A DNA stretch of 64,000 nucleotides from Mycteria americana (Eukaryota; Chordata; Aves; Ciconiiformes; Ciconiidae): contig NC_134371.1 of assembly GCF_035582795.1 (NCBI RefSeq), positions 50,819,001-50,883,000 on the forward strand. The letters are read 5' to 3'. The position numbers and the translations under genes are program-made. The notes beneath the pieces are model-generated. The model was not told the DNA's origin, did not search any database, and saw only the letters and a list, made by a program, of their open reading frames with translations. How positions within the stretch are numbered: position 1 is the stretch's first letter; each line of letters opens with the position of its first letter. This document shows, in pieces, positions 39,896 through 53,800 of this stretch.

Positions 39896-42065
39896 GAAAG
39901 AACAAGCAGTATAACATAATACCAACCTGTTTCTGCTGTAATCAATCAGATCGTATTTCATTGAATAAGGTATGAGTTACATTAATTTGAAACTGAGAAG
40001 GCCAACGATCCCTTGATTGTCCTACCTTCCATACCACTGCAGGTCTTGACTTCTCTCCTTCAAAGGATTTCATTTCAGTGGTCAGTGGTTTAATTTCAGG
40101 TGTCCCTCCCTTCTTATTTTAAATCTGTGGTGGTTCCTCCTTTTCTCATGAGAAAGTTTATGTCCACATTGCATAATACTACATTTAATTGGTGCATGAA
40201 AAAACTGTCAAAGGATCACAGTCTGGAGGGACACTCAAGAGTAGTTCATGTATCTATGAAAACTCTCTCCCTCCCACTATTAATCACTTTAAAAGAACAG
40301 GAATCAGTAAATAAATCAAGTGGGAATGAGAACACAGTGTGCTGTGCATAGAATAGATATCGCACTAAGCAAATCAATTACCTTTCCATGTCTCCCTCTC
40401 ATATTAATAAAGATAGCTACAACTCTGTTTATCATTATTTGCCCCAAGTAAGATTCTGATCAGATTAACTGCAGAAATTTTCAAGTAATCCCAAAGAAAC
40501 AACACCAAAAATAAAGAAATCACTTGTTTAGGAAGGAAATTTATTTTTGTGACATTACATTTTTTGAGCTCTATTTAACTAAATGTGAAGACCAATGCCT
40601 GCTCTTTGGACTTAAAAGGCAGATCAAATCTAACAGGTAACCATCTGAATCCTAGTAAGAGTCCTTCCCCCCATGCCCCTTTGTCTTTGCATATTCTTCC
40701 CTTTGAGGCAAGGTGAGATGCAGAGGGAAGAATATACACAATTTCTTAAGAGTGTTCTTTTCCCTCCCTAACACACCCATCTTCTAGTAGCCAGGGTTTT
40801 TCCCTTTGGATTTACCGCTACCTTAGGTACTCTCCTTATGTCCAGATCTCCTCAGTTAATGAATTTTTGAAAATGAAATACACAAAACATAAGGGTTCGG
40901 TTGTATTGCTACTACCTTTGTGTCTTTAATAGCCAGTCCACAAAAAGAAGTTATCGTGTCACTATTTCCTGTGACCTTTTTTTCACACTGCTGAAAATGC
41001 ACCATTTTCAGCACAAAGTAAAAAATTTGACTGAATTTGAGGACTAAACTGCCCCTCTGGGTTGGAATATATACACCACTGAGGCAGGTTACAAAAATAT
41101 ATCTGAACACAGATACATATTAAAAAAAAAATCCTATTTCAGCATTCAGAAGCTTTATTCTACGTTCATAAAGGAGAAACTTTTAAAATATGCTATTATA
41201 ACACAGTCAATACCAGAGATTTCATTTTAGGGCAATGTCCAATTCTCAATCCCTTTTTCACATCATTAAAGCAAAAATACAGTTAAAGCAATCAATGAAA
41301 TGCTCTCTCCCTCCAGGCTTGTCTGCTACTATAGTTCTTCCCACAGGACTCTGTGATACATGCCCTAGATCCTTTTCATCTATGAAGGGAAGCCAGTTCA
41401 TCATTTTCCTGAGAAAAAAGTTTGAGGGGTGATTTTTGTCTCAGAACACCAACTAACACTTTTAAAATAGGTAAAACAACATTTTTCCACATTTTGGAAA
41501 AGACAGCTCACTAACAGCAGTGACAGACAGTTTAGCCCTGTGTTTTCACATCCTGCAGACAGAATAAATATCTTTTCCACATTCAGTCAAGAATTGCCCC
41601 TTTCATTTTAATGATACAATATATTAAGATAAACCTATTTAATTTGTCTATAAAGCTTTAGTTTTGCTTAAATTTTATTTGGAACTATATTTTTAAAAAC
41701 AATTTTGTAAGCATCTCAAACTAAAATTTTTGTAGAAATTAAAACATTATTGTTTCCAACAGTTTCAAGTTTCAAAACATTAGAACATATTGAAAACAAG
41801 AAAAGAACAAGTTATTCGTAATTTAAGGGTAATGAGTTTAGCTGTATACAACTTACCCAGCAATCCCAGACAATTAAATTACCATAGGTATAGAATACAT
41901 AACACCATCAGAGAATATGGAAGATGTACGTAAGTGCATATTTAAGAAGCAACTGTGTTTACTTAAAAGTTTTGAATTTTACCTGTTTACTTAACAGCTT
42001 TGAATTTAACCTAGAAAAATAATTATCTATGCATGAAAATTGTACCAGTTAGCTGTTTGCATTCC

Positions 42066-42083
42066 GGGGGGGGGGGGGGGGGG
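42066..42083 (+). repeat. 18-base G run
   Basis: An uninterrupted run of 18 G in the FNBP1L-DR1 intergenic region. It makes a poly-Gly string in a spurious plus-strand frame. Confidence 0.95.
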
Positions 42084-45000
42084 ATCTTTGTTGCTCATAT
42101 TCCTCCTTCATCATACAGATTCTTACATTTTTAGAAATGAAGTCCACTGCAGGATGGATGGTGAAGACTTTCAGATTTTTTGCGTTACTAACACTGCCAC
42201 TGCCCTGATAAATTTAGTTCTCTTTCACAGGTTACACTGCTGCCTGAGAAAAATTCATACCTGAAACAAAAAGGATGTTGAATTCGATTTCTATTCAGTT
42301 GTGGTTTTTCACTCTGTAGGTGACAGAATGAAACTTCAACACAACATTAATGAAACCAAGTCCCAGCCCATAACCAGCTATCCCAAGCACTGTGCTATTA
42401 CAAACAAATGGTTTCATCTCTGACGATGACTTTTGAAACAAGTCTGTTTGTTTTCCCAATTACTTGCTCTCTAGATGAGTCACCCTTCCATGAAGTCTGA
42501 CATGAAGATAATATCTTTTTCCTCTATATAGTGCACCACCTTTTAGTTCTGTAGCATGTGAAAGTGTTAACTTCAAAGCAGAGCATGGACTGTTCAAATA
42601 CTGACATTATTACACTGGGCAGTGTAACATTGCCTACACCTAATTAATGCTTGTACAATGCTTTCAAGATATAAAAGTATGATTACTGACTAGTAACTGT
42701 ATTGAATGAATACCAAAACTGGACTAATTCCTACTGAAATGAGTGTGGAAATCGTTTAAAGTTACACCATGCAATACTACTACTCCAACAACATTAGATA
42801 TCCTAGGTGGGGGCTGAAGGGAAAAGGGAAGAGGAGAAATCAAGTCCAGACCTTGCTATGGTGAGATTCTTCTGCCTTTGATGCAAATGAAAATAGAGTT
42901 CAGTGCCTCTAGTTTAATACCCAGGACTTGCTTTGAAACAAGAAAAAAAATCTCTAAAGTATTAGAAAAATTAACCGCATGAAGATTCAGCCTTAAAATG
43001 AAATGTAATCTTTACATAATTTAATATGCCTCTTATAAATCTTCACCCCAGATATCTAAAGCACAGTAGCTCTTTTAAAAGATTTAAAACCCAGAAAAAG
43101 GAAACAGGTTGTAGCAAGTACTGTCAATCCTTACTTGAACATTTGGTTCAGGCTGTGGGATAGACATCTTCATGTTGTACTGCTGTAGTTGACGTGACAA
43201 TAAATCATGGCCATGAAGAATTAAAATCAAATGTCCCCTTCCCCAACATACGCGGAAGCATCATCTGCCACATATTTCTACCCTAAGTTATTCACTTTTA
43301 TGCTAGACTCATCCACATAGCAAAACCCATGCTTATGGGATCTATGAATGATTGATGTATGGGATCTGGCGTATCCAATTGGATTCACTGTCTGATCATT
43401 TTGCTGCAAAGCCTCCACTTCCCAAGTATTGACTCAGTTGCATTATAGCACAGTACCACAGAAAAGAACAGCCCCCAATTCAAGCATTCACTGGATCTGT
43501 TTCTTTCCAGGAATGCACAGCTCTAGCACACTTGTTGCCCCACGTACCTAAGAACTGGGATAACTACTTCCAATGCCATTATTAAATTCTCAAAATTACT
43601 CATTTCTGTAGCTATGTTTGCATGGAATCAAAAAGAAAAACACTCATTGCAATCAGGAAAAAAAATATTCAAACTAAGCACAAACATGTCTTGAAAAGGA
43701 ACCTATCACTCATGATTGCCAGCAAGCCTTAACTGGCCTACGCTAAGCCTCACCGACACTCCTTTTCATCACTGAGTTATACCCAGCATACTCTAGTCGC
43801 AGATGGCACATTCATTGAGTAGACTTTTAGCAAGTCCAAGGGATCAAAGAGCTTGACTAATTTATCTGTACGCAAAATCCATCTTAACATTGGCCAGTAT
43901 CCCAGTGATGTACTCCCATTGTGTCAGCTGCAAAGTAAAACTTTTCAATCTTAGACAGACTAATAGTAATACCGAAAGTAAATTTAACCACAGCATTCTT
44001 AACCTTTCATATTACACTCCTCCCTCCGCATTGTTTTGTGCATGGTTTACACAAAACTGCAATCCAACACTGGGGGACTAAAAAAAGGTGTACATTTCAG
44101 AGTAAGGCGTTTTGCTGTTCCACAACGATCATTAAGTCACTTTAAGCCCTTGACTTGGCACTGTTTCAAAATTGTGAAAAGATCAACACAGGCATTATTA
44201 CACAGAGTCCTCCTTAATGGAGGTACTTCTACAAAATCTGAACAGCACCATTTATAATTGTGGCTTTCGGAGACTTTTTCCATTCTTGCAGAAATTCCTT
44301 TCCAGTGTTTCAATACCAAACTCAACTAGCCACGTTTAACTACTGAAATCCAAATACCATTTCAAGTATTTGATGTTTAGAATCCTTAAGACATTTCCTT
44401 TAAAAGTACCTCAGTGTAGTAAATACAACTATATTCATTATCCACAATGTCATGCAGACATATGCTTTATTAAAGTAACAGAAAAGATTTTGCAAGAAAG
44501 TCATTTAGTTAAAGCACTCTGAAACAGACTGTCAGAATAATTATGGAAAACCCACAGATAATCTCAACTCAATATTTAAGAAATAGACACATCCTTATAC
44601 ATGTTTCTTCTGAGACAAAGTAACAACACAGTTCACTAACCAAACTTTACACTATATGTATCTAGTGTACCAAAAAATCCGTGGTACCACAAATTCAGAA
44701 ATCCCTTGTCTTCACTGAACAGCTAGTACATGGAAGCACAACAGGAAAGTAATACAAAAATCTTAGTTTGTTGAAAGATCAGTGAAGATTCTTCCCCTGC
44801 AACTGCCGGAGTTTACTCTTCATACTTGAGGTGGAATGGCTGAATAAGTAAAGTAGTCTCTAAACAAGACTATCTACGTGAAATTAATTCAACAAGAGAC
44901 TAACATATATTCTCATTTCCCCAGCCTCTGCCTGTGGTCTTTCACTTTGTTAAACTGAAAGTATTTCAGTAGGTCATACCAGATCTACAGGGGTTTTGTC

Positions 45001-45297
45001 CAACTTTTCAAGTTAAGAAGGTCAGGGTATAAAAATGCATATACACAAAATGCAATTCCCAAGAGGAAAGAGAGCAGGTCAAGCCCAGAAATACTGTCTG
45101 CAAGCATTAACAACCCCAGTGAACAGCAATGCCATCCAACAGCACTCAGGTTGCAAAGACTTTGATCACAAGAAGTGTTCAGTGGGTCAAAATAACAGCA
45201 GAGTTTAAGTAGTCTTAACTTTTTTCTTTACAAATGCAATGAAGAAGACAGACTATTCATTAAATATAAAAGCAATTTTATAAAAACACATCAGAAT

Positions 45298-47282
45298 TTT
45301 ATTGCTTGAAGAATACAGCATATGAAAAAGCACAAGAATGTCCAAAAGAAAGGTCACAAGGATCCAAACATATTACACCATACATACCAGATGCAGTAAA
45401 ATGTTAACCTGAATTCTGCATCAGAAAAGAAAGGTGTGAAAATATACCTAATATTATCTAAAAGAAAAAGACTCATTTAAAATAGAAAGTGTGAAGGTGT
45501 TACAGTACAAATTAGAAAAGCCAACACTGCACATTAACATTGTATCACTAGACTAGATTTTCTACCTTTGGTACTTAAACCTTTACAGAAAACCACTTCC
45601 TCAGTCAAACCTTGCCTAACATGTTTCATATAGTATCCATGAAAGGTTTTTTGTTTTGTTTTTCTTTTTTTAAACTTAAACATTTAAACAAATACTTTTC
45701 TGAGTTTTCACTGCATTAATGCAGTTAAGGAAGTGTTCACATTTATTCAATATGCAACTCAATGTATCTCAAATTTAAATCAAAAGTCACTATGTGACTG
45801 AGATCTGAATAAATGCCAATTGTACCTTGTTCAGATCTTTATGTAAAAATGGGCACATCATTTTCTGTTTGCATCCTTATGTAAACAGGCTGCTGCAGCC
45901 CTCCTCAAGAATTCGAACTAGAGCAACTTGCTGAGGACATAAGTTAATAAAAAAATCCACATTGTTAGAGAGCTATTGGATCATCTACAGCAGCATGCAA
46001 GTGGCTTTTCTAGTCTGCTCAGATTAGCGTACCAGAAGATATGCCAGTATTACTTCAAGTAACACATTAAAACTCAGCAATGGACACTACTGTGCTTTAT
46101 TTCAACACAAAGAACAGCTGCTCATCCATTTATCGACAGAATTTTCAAATCAACTATCAAAAGGACTATTACATCATTTCTGTTCCATGTATTGCTGATC
46201 ACTCTTGGGGAATAGTTTATCAAAAACCTGGACTTACCTACAAGCCAATCTGAATGAAGAAAATGTTATCTTTCAACAAGGTATCTTAGTAATCCAGTGG
46301 CAATCTAGTCTGGAGAATGTTAGCATTATGCTGACAACAATGACTAATCAAGGTTAAATAAATTCCCTCTTTTATGGTAAGCATGCTCTTAGCTTCAGCT
46401 TTTGCCTTCATAGGCTTGAATACTCAATCATTCCCAGTTACGTCAGTGGAACTAAAACAATTCTTTTCACCAAGTTCCAGCTTTATATTTCAACAACGTG
46501 AATAGATCTGGACTATGAAATACCATCAACAACAGTTAACATTAAACTGGAGTGAAATAATAGAAGAGTTAGTTCTTCAAACCAGGCAGTCTTTGAAGTT
46601 AAATATTCAGTTAGGACTGTCAAAGGATGTCATAATAAAACCGTGGGTTTATTTTTTTCACCCCTATACAAAAAAATTACTGAATTTGTACAACTCCTAT
46701 TAAACATACCTTTTCCTAGCTTGGTGAAAATGTATCATTTTCAAATTTTAACAAGTGTGGTATTTGAGCATATTAATATTTATTGCCATATACATCCTCA
46801 TTTTAAAAAGAACTAAGAATTCAGTCTCTACTATGCCGAACTCTGCTTTTTTCCCATTAACAGTTTATGTCTACTGTACCACTCCCCCAAAAAACAATTA
46901 AAAATTCTAAGTAAGATTTTATAGTTTAGTTAAAAGGGAAGAAATGCAAATGTGGATTTAGAGCTTTTTGTATAAATCTCACTATATTTTATAAACTCGT
47001 TGTTTATTGTAACACTGTTTATTGATCAAATAAATGACGCACTGCTATCTAAAATTTCCATATACACCATTAAAAATCCAAAGTTGATATGATACTGAAC
47101 CTTAAATCTTCAAGAGTTCAAAAAAAGACAGTTTATACATGTACAGCACACAACAGCAGACACCCCTAGAATACCAATTGCCAGTCCATGATGCATACAA
47201 ACTTACAGGTAAGCATTCATTTCACTGTTTTCATTGTGCAGGAAAAATATTTCTTAGTAAAGACAAACTCAGCTGGTGAATT
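45298..47282 (-). other. DR1: DR1 3'UTR (probable extent)
   Basis: Sequence after the DR1 stop codon on the minus strand. Canonical AATAAA hexamers (minus) occur at 47023-47018 and 47008-47003, about 260 nt after the stop, at 46653-46648, and at 45303-45298, about 2 kb after it. The last is followed within about ten bases by a GU-rich TGTGTTTTT, which is why I place the outer limit there. Alternative or more distal ends (another AATAAA at 44471-44466) are possible. Transcript ends cannot be fixed without RNA data. Confidence 0.4.
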
Positions 47283-47429
47283 TCAGATATCATCTTCATC
47301 ATCTTCATCCTGAGAGGATCCTGCCTGATTGGATGCACTGGCTGAGGCAGCAGCAAGCTGTGCCTGTTGAGCTGCTTGTTGCATCTGTAGCCATTCCTGC
47401 TGCGCCAGTTCTGCTTGCTGTTGTCTAGC
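47283..47429 (-). CDS. DR1: DR1 exon 3, Gln/Ala-rich segment and acidic C-terminus
   Basis: The last coding exon of DR1 has 48 codons plus TGA. It begins ARQQQAELAQQEWLQMQQ, runs through an Ala/Ser-rich stretch and ends in the acidic tail QDEDDEDDI followed by TGA at 47285-47283. The acceptor is GTCTTTAG (minus) at 47437-47430. It joins in phase 0 to exon 2, which ends ELFAK. The Gln/Ala-rich part lies C-terminal to the histone fold and in the family contributes to repression; the acidic tail is typical of DR1. The combined protein is 176 codons (73+55+48), the length I recall for human DR1. The order of acidic residues in the tail appears to differ slightly from human. Confidence 0.97.
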   Translation of the reverse strand, partial: ARQQQAELAQQEWLQMQQAAQQAQLAAASASASNQAGSSQDEDDEDDI

Positions 47430-50400
47430 CTAAAGACATGAATTTAATTGTTAAGGCCATGCATAACTTGTGAAGAATCTCTAGAGCACCTTATCTTTAA
47501 AAGCAGTTTTATCTGCACCTGCAGATTCCTTTTGTGTTATTTTTATTAATTGTACATATAAAACTACATCTAGAAGTACCTTAATTATTTGTATCAAGAT
47601 GTTTATTCTCTCTTCCTCTGAAGAGGCCACCATTTGGAGGCTTTAGTTACAAAAACAAAAGGCAGGAGCTAGTGTACTTAAGTTCCACTGTAAGGATTGT
47701 GCTGAACCACTTCCTAATGGAAAAATTAAGTGAGGCAAAGCAATGGAAATTTTAGGCTTCAATTTCAAGGGATCTTAACATTTAATCACAGTTCTGAGAT
47801 GAGAACAGCTCTACTTTGTTGATTACAAATACTAAAACTTGCAATTATGAAATCATCCAATTGTACCACAAAGACACACACTATTACAAAAACAAAGCAA
47901 GCCATTATCTTACTTCGCTAAGCAATCTTTGGAAAACAGAGCAATGTAAGGTCTTCTCAAATTCAGGTATGCAGATTGAGGATGGCTTCGCTACAGAAAG
48001 GTACAGTCCTTTACTGAAAGGCACAAGATGTTCTAACAAAACATTTCAAATCGTTCAACTCGTCATCTCTCATTTTTCTATCCAGGGTTTTCACTCATTT
48101 TTCAGCAACTGCTGTTGATTTTACCAGTATACTAGTCAATTGTGTTAAAGTTAAAACTTCAATTTCTATTTTGAGTGAACATTAGGAAAAAGTTCTTAAA
48201 ATTAAAAATCTTCAGTCTTCTTTACTTTTCTACTTTTACAAGTCATCACTAAGAATGTAATGATTTCCCTTCTAATCCCATTGCACTCACTGAATTTTCC
48301 TATTTTTTTCCAAAGCATCAACAAATTTTACAGTTTTGCAAGCTCCAAGATGCCAAAAGATGATGCTTTGGAAAACAATCAAAGCCAGTTTACCTACTTA
48401 GTCAAGTGAAAAAACTGGAGTCTTCCATTATTATAACAAGTGTCACATTTCCTCAGTCTGTTCTAGCACTAAAACAAAATACTTTTACAGGCATAGAAAT
48501 CTCTTCTCAATGAAGATTTTTCAGTATTTCAAACTTCAAGTGGTAGTGAGGTTACAAGGGCTGGGAAACAATTTAAGACATTGTCAAGCTTTAAACAAAG
48601 GAAGACAGCAGCATCTGTACACATAGGAGAGGCATAAATATTTATCACGCACAAGATAACAGTAAGGTTCCCTACTGACCCTGCTACAATTAAGTTTACT
48701 GTACACTCATTGAGGTGATACACATGCATGCACCAGAAATCAGAGGCTCAGCACTTCACACTGGATGGATTGTTTTGTCAGTGCTTACCCTCACTGCTGT
48801 ATTTATAACGGTATCACTTAGCCATTTCAAAAATGGAAAAAAAGAAAAATTCCATTGAGTTGTATTGACTAAGAAGCTTTATGAGCATCTGGTAAATTTA
48901 ACTCATTCATTGCACAGATGAACTTTAATGAGGAAGCCTCAAAAAACCCCAAATCTGTTAAGGCCCTTGTCTTGCACAGAAACTTATAGACATGCATGAA
49001 TATTGGGATAAGCCATTCCACTGACTTCAAATATTTACGAACATCCAAGCTATAGGCATCAAACATTCATAAGATTAACAGGAAAGTATTTTAAAACTAG
49101 AGCAAGAAGTCAGCATTAGTGTCATGCTCTAGAATATTAACAGGATTAGCACAAATAAGCGAACATGCACTTGTGTAACTATTTTTAAGAATAATTACAG
49201 TACCTCCAACAGCATATCACAACTAGCATTTTTGAAAAATGAGACTGCCATCTTTGAATCTAAGCAAAGATTTCCCATATTACCAAAGACTACTTAAAAA
49301 AAAATCATTTATACAACCTTGTCAAACTTGCATGCATTGCCTTAATTTAAATATTAAGGCACAGTATTGTAGAATTTAAAAAGAACATACCTCAAGGGGT
49401 CATTCCTTAGATAAAGTGTATCTTACATAAGGTGGCCATGGTTCCTTTTTTTTTTTTTTAACGTTACTCAGGAGCTAGTACTCCCTTAACACACCTTATT
49501 TGCTTTTTTATTTTGTATACCATGCTAAGTTATTTGAACAAAACAGTAAGTAAAAAACAGGTACCAAACTGACTATTATTTGTAAATCTCACCCTTTAAT
49601 CAAGAAGCAGCCATATTGGTCTTTCTGATGTTAGTAGTCAAACAAAAGTACAGGCACACATGAATTTATCATAACTAGTTCACTGCATGCTGACAATAGT
49701 TACATGGTATGCTGAAATTTTAAATGCCTTAAATTCATCATGTAATTAAGATTAAAATAGTTGGCATGTTATAATATGAAAAACTACAGTTATTAATTGT
49801 TTCGGCAAGATACAAGTATAGCAAAGGGGAGTAAGGTCACAGTCATCGGACATCATAACACATAACTGAATAAGCATTTTCACCAGAGGAAATTAAAGTA
49901 AGCAAACTGAGAAAATAAGACTCATGCCTTGGGTAAGAAGAAAGAGAAATCCAAGATAATTTTCACATCACTTAGTTTAGAGAATGGCGGTCTTGTCAAA
50001 CTAAGAGAATAGTAGAAAGAAAGATGGTGTAGAAAGATAAATAAAATTGGCTTTTAGTCATTTAAACTTGGAGATGTTCACAAATTATCTGGGAAAGTTG
50101 GGCAGGGAAAAGGCTGGGATGAAGGAGAATGTGCGTGCACGCGCACAGTATTTGCAGGCAAATGCTTTTCCTATGCCTGAATTGCCTCTTTAAAAATTTA
50201 TGCATGAATTCACTCAATTAGAGTCTTGCCAAGAGTAAAGGAAGATAAGAAAGGACAAATTAGAAATTCTGAACGATTAAATGCTTCTTTCAAAGCCTAA
50301 GAAATAACACTTGTGCACTGATGGCCAGACACAGAAAAAACATTTTCACTTTCTAATGCATCAAAACGGGTAATTTCCTAGAACACCAGCTGTCAATCTT

Positions 50401-50731
50401 TTATTTCCTCAGCCAAGTAATTCTTAATGTATTCTCTACAGTAGAATGGAAATACATAAGTAGCAGCAAAAAACGTGCTTTTTAAACCTAGAGTATAAAA
50501 TTTGTTTGTGTACAAAGTCCTAGAAGTCAATTCACAGAAGTAACAAGTAACAGCATCTTATTTGTTGACTTTACCCAATTCAAACAGGCCAAGGTCAATA
50601 GCATCTTAGATGTCACAGCATCTAAGGATTCAGAAGGAAGGGGATACCTGAGCTGTGCACATGTTTTTGTGGCACTAGATCTGCAGCATTAATTATTCCA
50701 ACCTCATCAGTACAAGTATTGCTTCACTTAC
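47430..50731 (-). other. DR1: DR1 intron 2
   Basis: A 3.3 kb AT-rich intron opening with GTAAGT (minus, 50731-50726) and ending in TTTAG. It contains a 14-base T run at 49446-49459. Nothing else is recognised: no open frame with homology, no RNA gene and no clear transposon. Confidence 0.9.
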
Positions 50732-50895
50732 TTTTGCAAATAACTCCTGTTGCTGCCTTAAAAGCTCTTCTTCCGGAATGCCAAGGTTCTCCAGGCGTGA
50801 ACTGGCCTTTCTTCTCTTTAGTGCTACTGTTTTGCATTCTTGTAAGACTTCTTTTACTTCACTGATATAGGAGCCAAACCCCAAACTTTCTAGTG
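50732..50895 (-). CDS. DR1: DR1 exon 2, end of histone fold and linker helix
   Basis: The middle coding exon of DR1 (164 nt; completes one codon and adds 54). It encodes ALESLGFGSYISEVKEVLQE, then CKTVALKRRK and a basic/helical stretch ending LLRQQQELFAK. This completes the third helix and extra C-terminal helix of the H2B-like histone fold that pairs with DRAP1 (NC2-alpha) and grips TBP on promoter DNA. The acceptor is TTTCTTTCTAG (minus), just above 50895, and the donor is GTAAGT at 50731-50726. The first base triplet (GCA, Ala) is split G/CA with exon 1. All family-typical residues appear intact, with no stop or frameshift. Confidence 0.98.
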
Positions 50896-53800
50896 CTAGA
50901 AAGAAAGAAAATACATTGTTCATCTTTTACAAAGCTTTTGATAATAGATATTGATTTGTTTCTTTAAAAGATTAAAAAAACAAGTAAAAAAGTTTGATCA
51001 CTCTTCTATCATCTGGTGACAAAACTCTGTGTTCATAGGAAGATCTGACAGCTATTTTCCCTGTCTCTTCTCCTATGCCATTTAAGAATGCAGGCTAGAA
51101 GAATGTAGTTTTCAGGCTAGAAAAACTAAGGTTAGTCAAGTACCACCAAAGAAGTCTGCACTTGCAGAGGATTCAGGGCTTTCAGATACATTTTACTCGA
51201 CATAGGCATTATTCTTCAAAAGACATCTTTCTCCCATCTTCTACATACAAGAATCAAGCAGAATTTATACAACTAAGAAATCCTTCCTATCTGAATTGTT
51301 AACCTTTAATCTCTCAAGGATTCCATCTTTCCAGTTTTGTTACAAGTCTTCAGTAGAAGGTAAATTAGCAACCTATAACAGAGCAAAAACAATGCATGTA
51401 AAATGATCACAGATCCTTCATTAAGACAGAAATAATTATTACCCTAGACCTATGAATTTTAGCTTTTGTCTTTTAATATCTAAATTCATATTTCAAGTGC
51501 CAAGAAGCTAAAAATGCATAGTTCATACATGTGTTCACACATATAAAGTTATATAAAATTATGTAGGAGCTCTTTATTGTTTTATTTCTCAACAGAAACC
51601 CTTTTATCTATCTCCATATGAAAATGTATTCAGAAACTAAATCTTGCACTTTTATCCGCCCAAAGAAATCTGACATGCAGCTATATCCTGCAACAATAGG
51701 TTTTTTTAAAGAATGGAAAAGTAACACGAAGGATTGTGAAAACCCAGGTAGAACATATGACAAAAGGCACACTGTTTCCTGATTCACCATTTACTATGAT
51801 ATGCCTCTATACACACACACCCCTCAAAGTGGAACCTATTACAGAATATGCTAGAAATATTACATAAACACCAGATAGACTAGAAACAAGTCTCAGTTCA
51901 ATAGAACACCTGGTTCATTTCCAGTATTTACACAAATCAGAGCTTTCTTTATGGAATGATAGTTTTTTTACTTTATTTAGTTTATCTTACTTTATTTCAA
52001 CTTTATGTCACAAGCTATTCAAGAAATAGCACTAAAATACACTGCACAACAGCAACCAACAACTTGTTATAAACAAGCTGTTACACTCACTCACACTATA
52101 TTCTAACATTAATTTTGTAAGCAACCTTTCCCTACCCATAATTACGGCAGCATGCCATTGTATCATACACCTAAACAATAACCCAAAGGCATTCTATAAG
52201 TTTTCAGCTTCCAATCTGTGTTTAAGGAGACAATTAATACACTGTCTTCAATAGGGCAGTACAGTGCAGCTGTCTACCCTAGGTAGACATGCAGGACTAC
52301 CATTCCTTTAACAGACAACATTTAGCAAATTAATTTACATAATACCTATTTCTTAAGAAAAATAAAGTTAGAGGACAAACTGATTTAGAGATAATAAAAT
52401 TACTTCAAAGACAGTATATCAGTTCAGCCTCAGCCCACACACAGACACTGGAAACACTTTTTTCAATTAGCCCACAGTTTCTACGAGAATTACCAAAAAC
52501 CTTCAGAAACTGGTTTAATCCAGCCTCAGCAGATAGGAGGCAAATCCATGTCTCATGGTCCAGAACTTGTTAGTTAAGCAGTCTATAAATATTTAAGAAC
52601 TCAATCAATTTTAAAATGTAAACAGTATATACAGTAAACTACACAAAGTAATAATTTTTTTTTTAACCAAAGTATAAAATTTTAAGAACTCTACAAGTCT
52701 AACATCACTAAGACAAACCATCATAGCAAATACATAGGTGTTCATTAAAAGAACATTCACAGTGATCAGGGTTGGCAATGTGCTGCATCAGAATATGAAC
52801 AACTGCCCAATCTGAAGTCAACAGCAAGATGTGTTTTTACAGGAATTTTAAATGTCCCTTAAAAGAAAATAAATTAATGTAAAGAACTTACAGTTATGTA
52901 TTGAATATAGCACACAAAAAAATCCAAAAGAAAACATGTGATATAACCAAGACAGATTTGTACAATGGCTCAACATAATAAAGCTATGAAGAAGCATATA
53001 AGCACTATAGGTCTAGTGCATCAAAATTCTGCTGGCTGTGAAATGACTTAAGAAATTTACTGCCTTGCTGAAACACATCAAGGCTTTACAGAACACATGC
53101 ATGGAAGGAATATGAATCCCTTTATACCAGCATGGTGCTAAAATGTGGGACGAGTGATTACTATAGCAGAGCTACTGTTCCACCAAAACGCAGACTCTTT
53201 CTGTTTCTTGAGTCTGAAATCTACATGTCTACCCAGATTGCTGAAAATCTGGTATCTTACTGAAGTTAGAATGACCACACCAAATTTAAACAACTGAATC
53301 ACAAAACACAGCATCTTTGGAGGAGGGGCGGACTTCTCATATTTACAAACACCAAATCACAACTACCCTTTCCCCTGTTTCCTCCCACTCTTACAAGACT
53401 GATTAATCAGAGATCTGCACCTTCAGGCAGTTAAGCATAATTAGTTCTACATTTGTTTTTTATATAATCAGGTCATTCATATCCAAGATTTTTAACTTTT
53501 TATGCTCCTTTCAAAGAAAAATAACTTCCAAAGTAAAATCCCAAACATTAACAGTTGTTGGGATTTTTTTAACATTAAATGCCAATATAAACACTGTCAG
53601 TATCCTAACAGTCCATGAAAAGAAGCTACAGGATTTGCCATCAATCCACAGCCTACCTTACTGCACAACAGTTCTATGTAGACCAAGTAATCAAAGTAAT
53701 CAACTTCATAAAAATGGTGATTTAACATCTCACCATTTTCAGAATTCAATGGAACTTTAATTTATCATAAAAAGCCTGCTTTGTCACAACTCACGTAACT

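Larger units (their letters stand above)
33871..45290. other. FNBP1L-DR1 intergenic region
   Basis: This is AT-rich sequence between the FNBP1L promoter and the probable end of the DR1 3'UTR. No exon with plausible homology is seen on either strand. An 18-base G run lies at 42066-42083, and a short AT-alternating stretch lies near 35610-35640. A CTCF-like word lies at 39877-39895. The part around 36180-37860 looks less repetitive, with clustered homeodomain-type TAAT cores, and might include conserved noncoding sequence; that is impression only. The border with the DR1 3'UTR is uncertain by a few kilobases. Confidence 0.6.
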
